A stretch of DNA of 64,000 bases, taken from positions 9,796,001-9,860,000 of the forward strand of contig NZ_JADBEM010000001.1 in NCBI RefSeq assembly GCF_014873875.1, written 5' to 3'. A program made the position numbers and the translations under genes. This DNA is from Actinopolymorpha pittospori. Lineage in GTDB: Bacteria; Actinomycetota; Actinomycetes; Propionibacteriales; Actinopolymorphaceae. Below the pieces are notes generated by a model that ran no database searches, was not told where the DNA came from, and worked only from the letters and a program-made list of their open reading frames with translations. Shown piece after piece: positions 17,007-25,215 of this stretch. Position 1 is the first letter of the stretch, and each line of letters opens with the position of its first letter.

Positions 17007-19148
17007 ATGCGATCCGGTCGAAGCACACCGTCCACCGACTCCGCCCGTCCACGCCCCGGCAGCGCACGCCGGGTCACGCGGCGGGTCCGAGGTGCCGCGG
17101 TCGCCGCGGTCCTGGCCCTCGCGCCCGCCGCGCTCGGGACACCGGCACTCAGGGCACCGGCACTGGCGAGCCAGTCGCCCGTCCCGGCCTCGCCGCGTCC
17201 AGCCGACCTGGGCGCACCGGATCCCACCGCCGATCAGGCGGCGGTCGTCCGCGACCCGCACGGTCCGCGCGAACCCTCCGACACCCAGGTCAGGAACGTC
17301 GACGGCACCAACGTCGTGTTCTCCTACGGCGAGGTAACCCCCGCCTTCGACGGCTGGTCCCGGCACGAGCCCACCCGGCACTACCTCTCCCTCGACCGGC
17401 CGTGGCGCTTCCGCTACGACCCCGCAGACCAGGGCGGGACCGAGGGCTGGCAACGACCCTCGCTGGACGACTCCGGCTGGGACACCATCGCGGTCCCTTC
17501 GTCGTGGGACCTCCACGACAACGACGGCTGGGCGGGGTACGACGGCGCCGACTTCGGCAAGGGCGGCGCGCTGCGGGACGGGTACGCCTGGTACCGCACC
17601 ACGGTCGACGTACCCGCGTCCTGGCGCGACACCCACGTCCGGCTGGCGTTCCTCGCGGCCTCCTACAGCGCCGACGTGTGGGTCGACGGCCGGTGGGTCG
17701 GCAAGCACGAAGGCGGCAACACAGCCTTCGCCCTGCCCGTCAGGGACGCCTTGCGGCCGGGCGAACGCGCCACTATCGCGGTCCGCGTCTACCGCAGGGC
17801 GAGCTACACGAACTACGACGGCAGCGGCGAACAGGTGGCCGACGACCACGCGCTCCCGCCGGGCGTCGTCGACTACTGGCCCTATGCCGGCCTGACCAGG
17901 TCGGTGTGGCTCGAGGCGGTCCCGGCCACGACGGTCGCGAAGGTGCTCCTTGACACCCGCGACGCGACCCTGGACGCCCGGGTGGTGGTGGAGAACCACA
18001 GCCGGCAGGACTTCCACGGCTTCGTCCGCGTCGACCCCGGACGGGGCTCGAACGGCCGACCGATGCGGGTGCGTGTCGACGTTCCCGCCGGTGGCGTCGC
18101 GGTGCCGAGGACGACGATCCCGATCCCCCACGCGCCTCGGTGGAGCGTCGAGCGACCCAAGGTCCTCACCGCCCGCGCGACCCTCGTCGGCCTCGACGAC
18201 GGACCGGCGCTCGACACGCTCACCGCGACCTACGGTGTCCGCGACATCGCTGTTGACGGGTCGCGGCTCGAACTCGACGGTCGCCCCCTCTTCCTCAAGG
18301 GCGTCAACTGGCACGAGGAGACCGACCGCGGCGGCCGGTCGATGACGAAGGCGGAGTACGACCACGAACTCGCCAACGCCACGGAGCTCGGCGCCAACCT
18401 CCTGCGCAACGCCGTCTACAACCGGCACCCCTACGCCTACGACTGGGCCGACCGCAACGGAGTCCTGCTCATGGACGAGTGGGACACGATGTGGGTGGGG
18501 ACGGTGTCACAGCAACTGCAGGCCGAGTCCTACGGACTGTCCCGCGCGCTCGCGCTCGCCACCGCGTGGAACAACCACAACCACCCGTCGGTGATCCTCT
18601 GGGGACTGCAGAACGAGTCGACCATCGATCCGGACGGCGCACCGGTCTACCGTGCCTGGCTCACGCAGATGAAGGACGCGGTGAAGGCCGTCGACCTCTC
18701 CGACCGTCCGGTCACCTGGGCGTCGTCCTCGTCCTGGGACCCCGCCTTCGACCTGGCCGACGTCGTGGGCTTCAACGAGTACTTCGGCTACTTCTACGGA
18801 ACGAACGAGGACCTCGGCCCGACCCTCGACGCGGTTCACCGCAACCATCCCGACAAGCCGATCCTCATCACCGAGAACGGCACCTGGTCGCTGCCCGGCC
18901 AGCACGGACCGCCCACCGAGGCGGGAACCGAGGAGTGGCAGGCGGCCAACTTCCGTGCGCACTGGGACCAGGTGACCGCGCGTCCATGGGTCGCGGGCTA
19001 CACGTTCTGGTTGCTGAAGGACTACAAACAGCGAGCGGGTTACAACGAGGAGTACAACGCCCTGTCCACGATGGGGATGCTCGCGTGGGACGGACAGACC
19101 AGGAGGCTGGTGTTCGACGCGTTCCGGGACGCCCGGCCACCGCGTTGA
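17007..19148 (+). CDS. secreted glycoside hydrolase family 2 (beta-glucuronidase/galactosidase type)
   Basis: A 713-residue exported GH2 enzyme. The signal peptide is RRVTRRVRGAAVAAVLALAP followed by AlaxAla-like sites near residue 50. The sugar-binding jelly roll runs from about 110 (HYLSLDRPWRFRYD, AVPSSWDLHD), then an immunoglobulin-like domain, then the TIM barrel from about 415 (LDGRPLFLKGVNWHEE). The acid/base Glu is residue 537 in WGLQNES and the likely nucleophile is Glu623 in LITENGTW. The ATG at 17007 has GGAGGGGG 7 nt upstream. It ends right after the barrel, without the extra domains of LacZ, like beta-glucuronidases. Substrate class is not certain. A divergent MFS gene lies upstream. 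Confidence 0.9.
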   Translation: MRSGRSTPSTDSARPRPGSARRVTRRVRGAAVAAVLALAPAALGTPALRAPALASQSPVPASPRPADLGAPDPTADQAAVVRDPHGPREPSDTQVRNVDGTNVVFSYGEVTPAFDGWSRHEPTRHYLSLDRPWRFRYDPADQGGTEGWQRPSLDDSGWDTIAVPSSWDLHDNDGWAGYDGADFGKGGALRDGYAWYRTTVDVPASWRDTHVRLAFLAASYSADVWVDGRWVGKHEGGNTAFALPVRDALRPGERATIAVRVYRRASYTNYDGSGEQVADDHALPPGVVDYWPYAGLTRSVWLEAVPATTVAKVLLDTRDATLDARVVVENHSRQDFHGFVRVDPGRGSNGRPMRVRVDVPAGGVAVPRTTIPIPHAPRWSVERPKVLTARATLVGLDDGPALDTLTATYGVRDIAVDGSRLELDGRPLFLKGVNWHEETDRGGRSMTKAEYDHELANATELGANLLRNAVYNRHPYAYDWADRNGVLLMDEWDTMWVGTVSQQLQAESYGLSRALALATAWNNHNHPSVILWGLQNESTIDPDGAPVYRAWLTQMKDAVKAVDLSDRPVTWASSSSWDPAFDLADVVGFNEYFGYFYGTNEDLGPTLDAVHRNHPDKPILITENGTWSLPGQHGPPTEAGTEEWQAANFRAHWDQVTARPWVAGYTFWLLKDYKQRAGYNEEYNALSTMGMLAWDGQTRRLVFDAFRDARPPR

Positions 19149-19179
19149 TCCGGCGTCCACACCGCGTTGATCCCGCGTC
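19139..19179. repeat. 19-bp direct repeat across the GH2 stop codon
   Basis: ACCGCGTTGATCCGGCGTC (19139-19157) is repeated at 19161-19179 with one mismatch, period 22 bp. The first copy contains the TGA stop codon. Confidence 0.8.
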
Positions 19180-19216
19180 GCCGTCCGAACCACCCGCGCA
19201 GGGGGCCGGGCGCCCG

Positions 19217-19222
19217 TAGGGT
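19217..19222 (+). promoter_or_regulatory. leaderless -10 box (TAGGGT) for the ABM gene
   Basis: TAGGGT ends 7 nt before the ATG at 19230, so transcription would start at the A of the start codon. Confidence 0.55.
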
Positions 19223-19229
19223 GGTCGGC

Positions 19230-19544
19230 ATGATCGTCGTACACGCGGTCCTCCGCTCACGTCCGGAGCGGCGCACCGAGACCGTCGCGGCCCTCATCGC
19301 CATGCAACACGCGGTCCGTAGCGCCGACGAGGGCTGCATGTACTACGCGTTCGTCGCCGACCTGCAGGACGACTGCCTGTTCACCTGCGTGGAGGAGTGG
19401 ACGGACATGAAGGCTCTGCAGAGCCACCTGGCCAGCCCGCACATGCGGGCACTGGACCAACTCCTGTCCGAGACCGCCGAAGGGCCCGCGGAGATCCGCA
19501 TCTTCGAGGCGGTCAACACCGAGATCCCCGAGGTTCCGGCCTGA
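19230..19544 (+). CDS. antibiotic biosynthesis monooxygenase (ABM) domain protein
   Basis: A 104-residue dimeric alpha/beta-barrel protein of the ABM family (YgiN/ActVA-orf6 relatives): MIVVHAVLRSRPERR, ADEGCMYYAFVADL, FTCVEEWTDMKALQSHLASPHM. Family members oxidise quinols or polycyclic aromatics without cofactor, or act in stress detoxification. No biosynthetic cluster surrounds it. The ATG at 19230 is favoured over the longer ORF because it follows a TANNNT-N7 promoter. Its stop codon lies in the first unit of a 14-bp tandem repeat. Confidence 0.88.
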   Translation: MIVVHAVLRSRPERRTETVAALIAMQHAVRSADEGCMYYAFVADLQDDCLFTCVEEWTDMKALQSHLASPHMRALDQLLSETAEGPAEIRIFEAVNTEIPEVPA

Positions 19545-19595
19545 CGTTCGAGGCCTGACGTTCGAGGCCTGACGTTCGAGGCCTGACGTTCGAGG
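19540..19595. repeat. four tandem 14-bp units across the ABM stop codon
   Basis: CCTGACGTTCGAGG is repeated four times without change. The first unit contains the TGA stop of the ABM gene. Each junction can fold as GGCCT-GACGTTCG-AGGCC, so the array is a row of small hairpins ending in CCTTT and may act as a terminator. Confidence 0.85.
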
Positions 19596-19649
19596 CCTTT
19601 CTCCACCGCGTGAACACCGCGGGCGCACCGGTCCGCCACCACGCATCTC

Positions 19650-19685
19650 ACCGCGCCGACCGTTCTGACCGCGCCGACCGTTCTG
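19650..19685. repeat. two tandem 18-bp units
   Basis: ACCGCGCCGACCGTTCTG occurs twice in a row in the intergenic region between the ABM gene and the siderophore promoter; a partial third copy follows. Function unknown. Confidence 0.75.
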
Positions 19686-19900
19686 ATGGCGCCGGCCGCG
19701 CCGACCGCCAAGGCAGCCTTGCCCGGTCCCGGTCGACGGACCCCTGACATCGCCTGACATCGCCGCGACCCCGCGACCCATCGAGGAAACACCCACCGGC
19801 CACCGCGAAACCTCACTCCGAGCATGCGATTCCCGGCCGCCAACACGGGCCTGCCGGCTCCGCTCCGCAGTCGATCCGACACGCGGATGGATGCGATCCA

Positions 19901-19930
19901 TCGACACACCGGGACGAAACGGGCTACTCT
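19901..19930 (+). promoter_or_regulatory. siderophore operon promoter
   Basis: TCGACA (19901-19906), an 18-nt spacer and TACTCT (19925-19930) match a housekeeping-sigma promoter. The predicted transcript start near 19938 lies a few bases before the iron box, so repressor binding would block the polymerase. Confidence 0.5.
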
Positions 19931-19943
19931 GCTTCCGCACAAG

Positions 19944-19962
19944 TAAGGCATGCCTAACCTAA
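19944..19962. promoter_or_regulatory. iron box (DtxR/IdeR/DmdR operator)
   Basis: TAAGGCATGCCTAACCTAA matches the 19-bp actinobacterial iron box (TTAGGTTAGGCTAACCTAA) at 14 of 19 positions, including the whole right half CTAACCTAA. It lies 25 bp before the aminotransferase start. With Fe(II) bound, a DtxR-family repressor would shut the siderophore operon. Confidence 0.8.
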
Positions 19963-19986
19963 TCTGCCCGAAAGGAAGGCGGCGGA

Positions 19987-21351
19987 ATGCCTGTCGTCAC
20001 AGCCAGCCAGCCACCACGCACCGTGCTCGAGCGGCAGCAGCGCCGCGAGTCCTCGGCACGGACCTACGCGCGCAGCCTTCCCATCGTTCCCGTCCGCGCG
20101 AGCGGCATGACCGTCACCGGCGCCGACGGGACGACCTACCTCGACTGCCTGTCCGGCGCGGGTTCCCTCGCGCTCGGCCACAACCATCCCGTGGTCGTCG
20201 AGGCGATCCGGAAGGTCCTCGACGACGGGGCACCGCTGCACATCCTCGACCTCGCGACCCCGGTGAAGGACGCGTTCGTAGAGACCCTCTTCGACCTCCT
20301 GCCGGGCGACCTGGCGCGGCGCGGCCGGATCCACTTCTGCGGGCCGACCGGCGCGGACGCGGTCGAGGCCGCGCTCAAGCTGACGCAGACCGCGACCGGA
20401 CGGCACGGCGTGCTCGCCTTCACCGGCGCCTACCACGGGATGACGGCCGGCGCCCTCGCGGTGACCGGGAACGTCGCGGTCCGTGCTCCGCTGGCGCCCA
20501 CACCCGCGACCGTCACCCGGCTGCCCTACCCCTACGGCTACCGGTGCCCGTTCGGTCTCGGCGGAGACACCGGCGCCGCGACAAGCGCGCGTTTCGCGGC
20601 GTCGCTGGTCGACGACGCGTCCGGTGGCGTCGTCCCTCCCGCCGCGATGATCCTCGAACCGGTGCAGGGCGAGGGTGGCGTGGTTCCCGCTCCGGGCAGC
20701 TGGCTGCGGGCCATGCGCGACCTCACCGCCCACCGTGGCATCCCACTCATCGTCGACGAGGTGCAGACCGGGGCCGGCCGGACCGGGGCGATGTGGGCCG
20801 TCGACCACGCCGGCATCACTCCCGACGTCCTGGTCCTGTCCAAGGCCATCGGAGGTGGGCTTCCACTCGCCGTGATCGTCTACGACGAGAGCCTGGACGG
20901 CTGGGCGGCCGGTGCGCACACCGGCACGTTCCGCGGCAACCAGCTCGCGATGGCGGCGGGCACGGCGACCCTGCGCCACATCGCGGAGAACACGCTGCCC
21001 GAGCACGCCGAGACCATCGGCCGGCGCCTGCTCGCCGAGCTGCACCGGCTCGCCGGTGACCACGGGAGCATCGGTGAGGTACGCGGGCGCGGCCTGATGC
21101 TCGGCATCGAGGTCGTCGAGGCCGACGCCGCGCCGGACGACCTGGGCAGCCTGCCGCCGGCACCAGACCTCGCCGCCCGGATCCGCTCCGAATGCCTGCG
21201 CCGTGGCCTGATCGTGGAGCTCGGCGGCCGTGACGACACGGTCCTTCGGCTGCTTCCGCCGCTCGTCGTCACCGCCGAGCAGGCCGACTCCGTGGTCGAG
21301 CGACTGGCCGCCGCCTGGACGGCCGCCGAGCGGAACCCGAGCGCCGCATGA
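19987..21351 (+). CDS. diaminobutyrate--2-oxoglutarate aminotransferase (RhbA-like)
   Basis: A 454-residue class III PLP aminotransferase. It makes L-2,4-diaminobutyrate from aspartate semialdehyde and glutamate, the first step to 1,3-diaminopropane. Landmarks are FCGPTGADAVEAALKL and TGAYHGMTAGALA (cofactor phosphate), DEVQTGAGRTG (PLP-ring Asp) and the Schiff-base Lys286 in VLSKAIGGGLP. The ATG has AAGGAAGG about 7 nt upstream and follows the iron box. It is the first gene of six that overlap or touch, and its stop overlaps the decarboxylase start (ATGA). The same domain also serves ectoine EctB, but the neighbours settle the role. Confidence 0.9.
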   Translation: MPVVTASQPPRTVLERQQRRESSARTYARSLPIVPVRASGMTVTGADGTTYLDCLSGAGSLALGHNHPVVVEAIRKVLDDGAPLHILDLATPVKDAFVETLFDLLPGDLARRGRIHFCGPTGADAVEAALKLTQTATGRHGVLAFTGAYHGMTAGALAVTGNVAVRAPLAPTPATVTRLPYPYGYRCPFGLGGDTGAATSARFAASLVDDASGGVVPPAAMILEPVQGEGGVVPAPGSWLRAMRDLTAHRGIPLIVDEVQTGAGRTGAMWAVDHAGITPDVLVLSKAIGGGLPLAVIVYDESLDGWAAGAHTGTFRGNQLAMAAGTATLRHIAENTLPEHAETIGRRLLAELHRLAGDHGSIGEVRGRGLMLGIEVVEADAAPDDLGSLPPAPDLAARIRSECLRRGLIVELGGRDDTVLRLLPPLVVTAEQADSVVERLAAAWTAAERNPSAA

Positions 21352-22820
21352 GTGCCCCGTCGAGCACGCTCACCACCGCGGACGCGCCGACCATGCCGGC
21401 CGGGCCGGCGGCGTTCACCTTGACGGACGACCTCGACCACCTCGCCGACCTGCTCACCGAGGTACTGGCGGCGGTGCGGGCGGGCCGGCGCGACCGCCCC
21501 GGTCCCCTGCCGGCCGGTGGCCCGAGCGAGGTCGCCGCGACCGTACGCCGCAGGCTCGGCCCCAACCCGCTGCCGCACCAGGGCATCGGTGCGCGGACCG
21601 CGCTGGCCGAGCTGACCCGCACCCTGTCCGCGGGCGCGGCCGATCCCGCGCATCCCTTCTGCGCGGCGCATCTGCACTGTCCGCCCCTGGCCGTCGGCGT
21701 GGCGGCCGACCTCGCGGCCGCCGTTCTCAACCAGTCGCTCGACTCCTGGGACCAGGCTCCGGCCGCGACCGAACTCGAACACCAGGTGGTACGCGGCCTC
21801 GCCCACCTCGTCGGCTACCGGGCCGAGCGGGCCGCCGGCGTCGTCACCTCCGGGGGCACCGAGTCCAACCTGATGGGACTGCTGCTGGCCCGGGACGGCG
21901 CGCCCGACGCCGGCCTGCGGGTGTTCTGTTCCCGGCTCGCGCACTTCTCGGTCGCCCGCGGTGCCCGGCTGCTCGGGCTCCCCGCGCGGGCGGTGGTCGA
22001 CGTCGACACCGACGCCGACGGGCGGATGGACGTCGCCGCGCTCGACGCGGCCCTGGTCGAGGCCAGGCGGCAGACCCCGCGGGCACGCGTGGTCGTCGTG
22101 GGCACGGCGGGCACCACGGACCTCGGCAGCATCGACCCCCTCCCAGACCTCGCGCGGGTGTGCGAGGCGCGCGACGCGTTCCTCCATGTCGACGCGGCCT
22201 ACGGTGGCGGCGCACTGTTCTCCGACCGGCTGCGTCCGCTGCTGACCGGGTTGGCCCGCGCGGACTCGGTCGCCCTGGACCTGCACAAGCTCGGCTGGCT
22301 GCCCATTCCGGCGGGGGTCTTCCTCAGCCGGGACCGGGATCTGTTCACGCCGCTCACGACCCGGGTCAGCTACCTCAACCCCGCCGACGACGAACGCGCC
22401 GGCATCCCGAGCCTGCTCGGCCGGTCGTTGCGTACCACCCGACGGGCCGACGTCGTGAAGATCGCGGTGGCGCTGCGCGCACTCGGGCTGGCCGGCATGG
22501 GCGCCCTCGTCGAGCGCTGCCACGACCTCGCCCACTACGCCGCCGACCGCATCACCGCCCGCCCCGACCTCGTGCTCCACGCGCGGCCCGTCCTCACCAC
22601 GGTGGTCTTCTCCTACGCCGCCGCGGCGGGGCGGACCAGCGCTGTCAACGCCGGCTTGCGGCGGCGGCTGCTCTTCGAGGGGCGCGCGGTCATCGGCCGC
22701 GCCGACCTGGCCGGGGTCGCCCGACTCAAGCTCACGCTGCTCAATCCCCACGCCACCCCCGCCGACGTCGACCGGCTGCTGGACGCGGTCGTCGCGGCGG
22801 GCAAGGAGGAGGAACGATGA
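21348..22820 (+). CDS. L-2,4-diaminobutyrate decarboxylase (RhbB-like, PLP group II)
   Basis: A 490-residue group II PLP decarboxylase of the glutamate/DOPA/diaminobutyrate family. It would turn L-2,4-diaminobutyrate into 1,3-diaminopropane. Cofactor motifs are SGGTESNLMGLL, HVDAAYGGGAL and the Schiff-base Lys314 in DLHKLGW. It overlaps the genes on both sides by 4 bp. An aromatic amino acid decarboxylase is excluded by context rather than by residues. Confidence 0.88.
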   Translation: MSAPSSTLTTADAPTMPAGPAAFTLTDDLDHLADLLTEVLAAVRAGRRDRPGPLPAGGPSEVAATVRRRLGPNPLPHQGIGARTALAELTRTLSAGAADPAHPFCAAHLHCPPLAVGVAADLAAAVLNQSLDSWDQAPAATELEHQVVRGLAHLVGYRAERAAGVVTSGGTESNLMGLLLARDGAPDAGLRVFCSRLAHFSVARGARLLGLPARAVVDVDTDADGRMDVAALDAALVEARRQTPRARVVVVGTAGTTDLGSIDPLPDLARVCEARDAFLHVDAAYGGGALFSDRLRPLLTGLARADSVALDLHKLGWLPIPAGVFLSRDRDLFTPLTTRVSYLNPADDERAGIPSLLGRSLRTTRRADVVKIAVALRALGLAGMGALVERCHDLAHYAADRITARPDLVLHARPVLTTVVFSYAAAAGRTSAVNAGLRRRLLFEGRAVIGRADLAGVARLKLTLLNPHATPADVDRLLDAVVAAGKEEER

Positions 22821-24613
22821 CCACACCCTCGGTCCTGACCGCCGTGACCGGTCCGGACCTCCTCGACGACCCCGACCCCGACCGGGTCGCCGACGCCGCG
22901 GCGACGGAGAACCTGCTGCGCTGCTGGATCCGGGAGACCGGCGTCCCCCACCCGCACGGCCCGGCGTTGGTCCTCGACCTGCCGGCCTCGGGCGCCGGAC
23001 TGGTCGCCGACGTGCGCCACTGGTCCGCGACCGGCTGGCACCGCTTCGGCGAGGTCCGGCTCCGCGATGCCCCATCAGGGTGGGCCGGGGTGGCCGACGC
23101 TGCGACGGTCGCGGCACTGCTGGCCAGGGAGGCCGCCGTACGCGGGGGCGCTCCTTCCCGCACCGGCACGGATCTGGTCGCGCGGGTGCTCGACTCGGTC
23201 CGCCGGACCCGCACGCACATCGCCGACCGGCGTGCCGCACCCGCGCCACCGCCGGGCACCACGCCGTTCCTGGTGGCCGAACAGGCGTTGCTGCTCGGTC
23301 ACCCGACGCACCCGACCCCCAAGAGCCGGGAGTCGGTGACCGACGCGGAGGCGCCGGCGTTCGCCCCCGAGCGCCGCGGGTCGTTCCCGCTGCACTGGTT
23401 CGCGGCCGATCCGGCGATCGTGTCCAGCGACGCGGCGGGCGCGGAGGCCGAACGGGCCGGAGGGTTCCGGTGGGCGACCTCCGTGGCCGCCGAACTCGCC
23501 GCGGCGAGCGCCGACCTCGTCGTACCGGAGGGCATGATCGCCGTTCCCGCCCATCCCTGGCAGGCACGCGACCTGCCGCACCGTCCCGCGATCGCCACCC
23601 TGCTCCGCACCGGCATGCTCCGAGACCTCGGCCCGGCGGGACCGCACTGGTGGCCCACCTCGTCGCTGCGCACGGCCTACCGGCCGGACGCACCCGTCAT
23701 GCTGAAGCTCTCCCTCGGCCTGCGTATCACCAACTCGCGGCGGGAGAACCTCCGCAAGGAACTCCACCGGGGCGTGGAGATCGCCCGGCTGCTCGACGCC
23801 GGTGTCGAGCAGCATCTGGCGCGGACGCACCCGTCGTTTCGGATCGTGCGGGACGCCGGCTGGCTCGCGGTCGACGTGCCCGGCGAGTCGCCCGACTCCG
23901 GGCTGGACGTCGTCCTGCGGGAGAACCCGTTCGGCGACACCGACGTGAGCTGCGTCGCCGGCCTGGTGGCGGAGGCGCCCGGCATCGGCCGGTCGAGGCT
24001 GGCCCAGATCGTCACCGGGCTGGCCGAACGCACCGGCACCTCCACCCGCGACGTCGCCGCGCACTGGCTGGACGGCTACCTCCGTGCGGTCCTCGAACCG
24101 GTGCTGTGGCTCTACTCCGGTTACGGGATCGCGCTGGAGGCACACCAGCAGAACACCCTCGTGGTGCTCGACGCCGACGGCTGGCCGGCCGGTGGGCGCT
24201 ACCGGGACAACCAGGGCTACTACTTCGCGCAGTCCCGGCTCGACCAGTTGCGGCGGCTGCTGCCCGACGTGGGTGAGCGTTCGGAGACCGCCGTACCCGA
24301 CCAGGTCGTCGACGAACGCCTCGGCTACTACCTCGGCATCAACAACCTGTGCGGGTTGGTCGGAGCGTTCGGGTCGCAGGGGCTCGCGGACGAGGAGACC
24401 CTGCTCGCGCTGGCCCGCGACCGTCTCGCCGCGCTGCGCTTCCCCGACGGCCCGGCACCCGCGACCCTGAGAAGCCTGCTCACCAGTCCGACCCTGCCCT
24501 GCAAGGCGAACCTGCTCACCCGCCTGCACGAGATGGACGAGCTGAGCGGACCGGTCGCCACCCAGTCGGTGTACGTGCCGATCAGCAACCCGTTCGCGAC
24601 GGTGACATCATGA
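22817..24613 (+). CDS. IucA/IucC-family NIS siderophore synthetase (RhbC-like)
   Basis: A 598-residue NRPS-independent siderophore synthetase that adenylates a citrate carboxyl and joins it to an amine or hydroxamate. The ATP-binding motif is WWPTSSLRTAYRP followed by LKLSLGLRITNSRREN. The second conserved part is ALEAHQQNTLVVLD with the C-terminal FhuF-like extension (LGYYLGINNLCGLVGAFG, LTSPTLPCKANLLTRL). An AAGGAGGAGG site precedes the ATG. The presence of the C-terminal iron-reductase-like region is normal for IucA/IucC proteins. By position it would make the first or second amide of a citrate dihydroxamate. Confidence 0.92.
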   Translation: MTTPSVLTAVTGPDLLDDPDPDRVADAAATENLLRCWIRETGVPHPHGPALVLDLPASGAGLVADVRHWSATGWHRFGEVRLRDAPSGWAGVADAATVAALLAREAAVRGGAPSRTGTDLVARVLDSVRRTRTHIADRRAAPAPPPGTTPFLVAEQALLLGHPTHPTPKSRESVTDAEAPAFAPERRGSFPLHWFAADPAIVSSDAAGAEAERAGGFRWATSVAAELAAASADLVVPEGMIAVPAHPWQARDLPHRPAIATLLRTGMLRDLGPAGPHWWPTSSLRTAYRPDAPVMLKLSLGLRITNSRRENLRKELHRGVEIARLLDAGVEQHLARTHPSFRIVRDAGWLAVDVPGESPDSGLDVVLRENPFGDTDVSCVAGLVAEAPGIGRSRLAQIVTGLAERTGTSTRDVAAHWLDGYLRAVLEPVLWLYSGYGIALEAHQQNTLVVLDADGWPAGGRYRDNQGYYFAQSRLDQLRRLLPDVGERSETAVPDQVVDERLGYYLGINNLCGLVGAFGSQGLADEETLLALARDRLAALRFPDGPAPATLRSLLTSPTLPCKANLLTRLHEMDELSGPVATQSVYVPISNPFATVTS

Positions 24614-25215
24614 GCGCCGCGAACCTGAGCGCCGACACCCGGCACTGGCGTGCGGAGATCCTGCACACGCCGCAGGTCCTGTCCGTGGGAACGTTCGAAC
24701 TCCGGCCCGCGGTCGAGGACGACGTCGACCTGCTCGCCCGCTGGATGAACGAGCCGGCCGTCGCGGAGTTCTGGATGCTGGCCGGTCCGGCCGAACGCAC
24801 CCGCGCCCACCTGAGAGCCCAGCACGCCACGGAACACGCGACCCCACTGGTCGGGATCCTCAGCGGGACGCCGATGAGCTACTGGGAGGTCTACTGGGCC
24901 GACCTCGACCCGCTGTCCTCGCACTATCCGGCGCAGCCCTACGACGGAGGCGTCCACCTCCTGCTCGGACCGGCCTCCGCCCGCGGCCGCGGACTCGGCG
25001 GGATCCTGCTCCGCAACGTCGCCAGCCGGATGTTCGCGGCGCACCCACCGACGATGCGGGTCATCGCCGAACCCGACGTACGCAACGTCGCCTCGGTCCG
25101 CGCGTTCACCCGGGCGGGATTCCACCGTCAAGCAGACCTTGACCTGCCGCACAAGCGGGCCGCGCTGATGATGCGGGAGCGTCCGGCGCCGGTCGGAAAG
25201 GAAGCGTTGACGTGA
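24610..25215 (+). CDS. siderophore N-acetyltransferase (RhbD/IucB-like GNAT)
   Basis: A 201-residue GNAT acyltransferase of the IucB/MbtK siderophore type. It would acetylate the N-hydroxylated 1,3-diaminopropane to a hydroxamate. Visible features are the N-terminal FELRPAVEDDVDLLARWMNEP, the substrate loop SYWEVYWADLDPL and the acyl-CoA loop LLGPASARGRGLGGILL, then EPDVRNVASVRAFTRAGF. It overlaps the synthetase before it (ATGA) and the hydroxylase after it (GTGA). The acyl group could be other than acetyl; the rhizobactin 1021 decenoyl-type extra enzyme is not encoded nearby. Confidence 0.88.
   Translation: MSAANLSADTRHWRAEILHTPQVLSVGTFELRPAVEDDVDLLARWMNEPAVAEFWMLAGPAERTRAHLRAQHATEHATPLVGILSGTPMSYWEVYWADLDPLSSHYPAQPYDGGVHLLLGPASARGRGLGGILLRNVASRMFAAHPPTMRVIAEPDVRNVASVRAFTRAGFHRQADLDLPHKRAALMMRERPAPVGKEALT

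Noticed and set aside
19257..19940. 227-residue minus-strand frame over the tandem repeats
   Set aside because: Its sequence is repeats of SNVRPRTSG-type residues produced by the 14-bp repeat and it is antisense to the ABM gene.
20880..23693. 937-residue open frame on the minus strand
   Set aside because: It is antisense to the aminotransferase and decarboxylase genes, which have clear family motifs; its translation is Arg/Pro-rich without domains, a usual effect of high GC.
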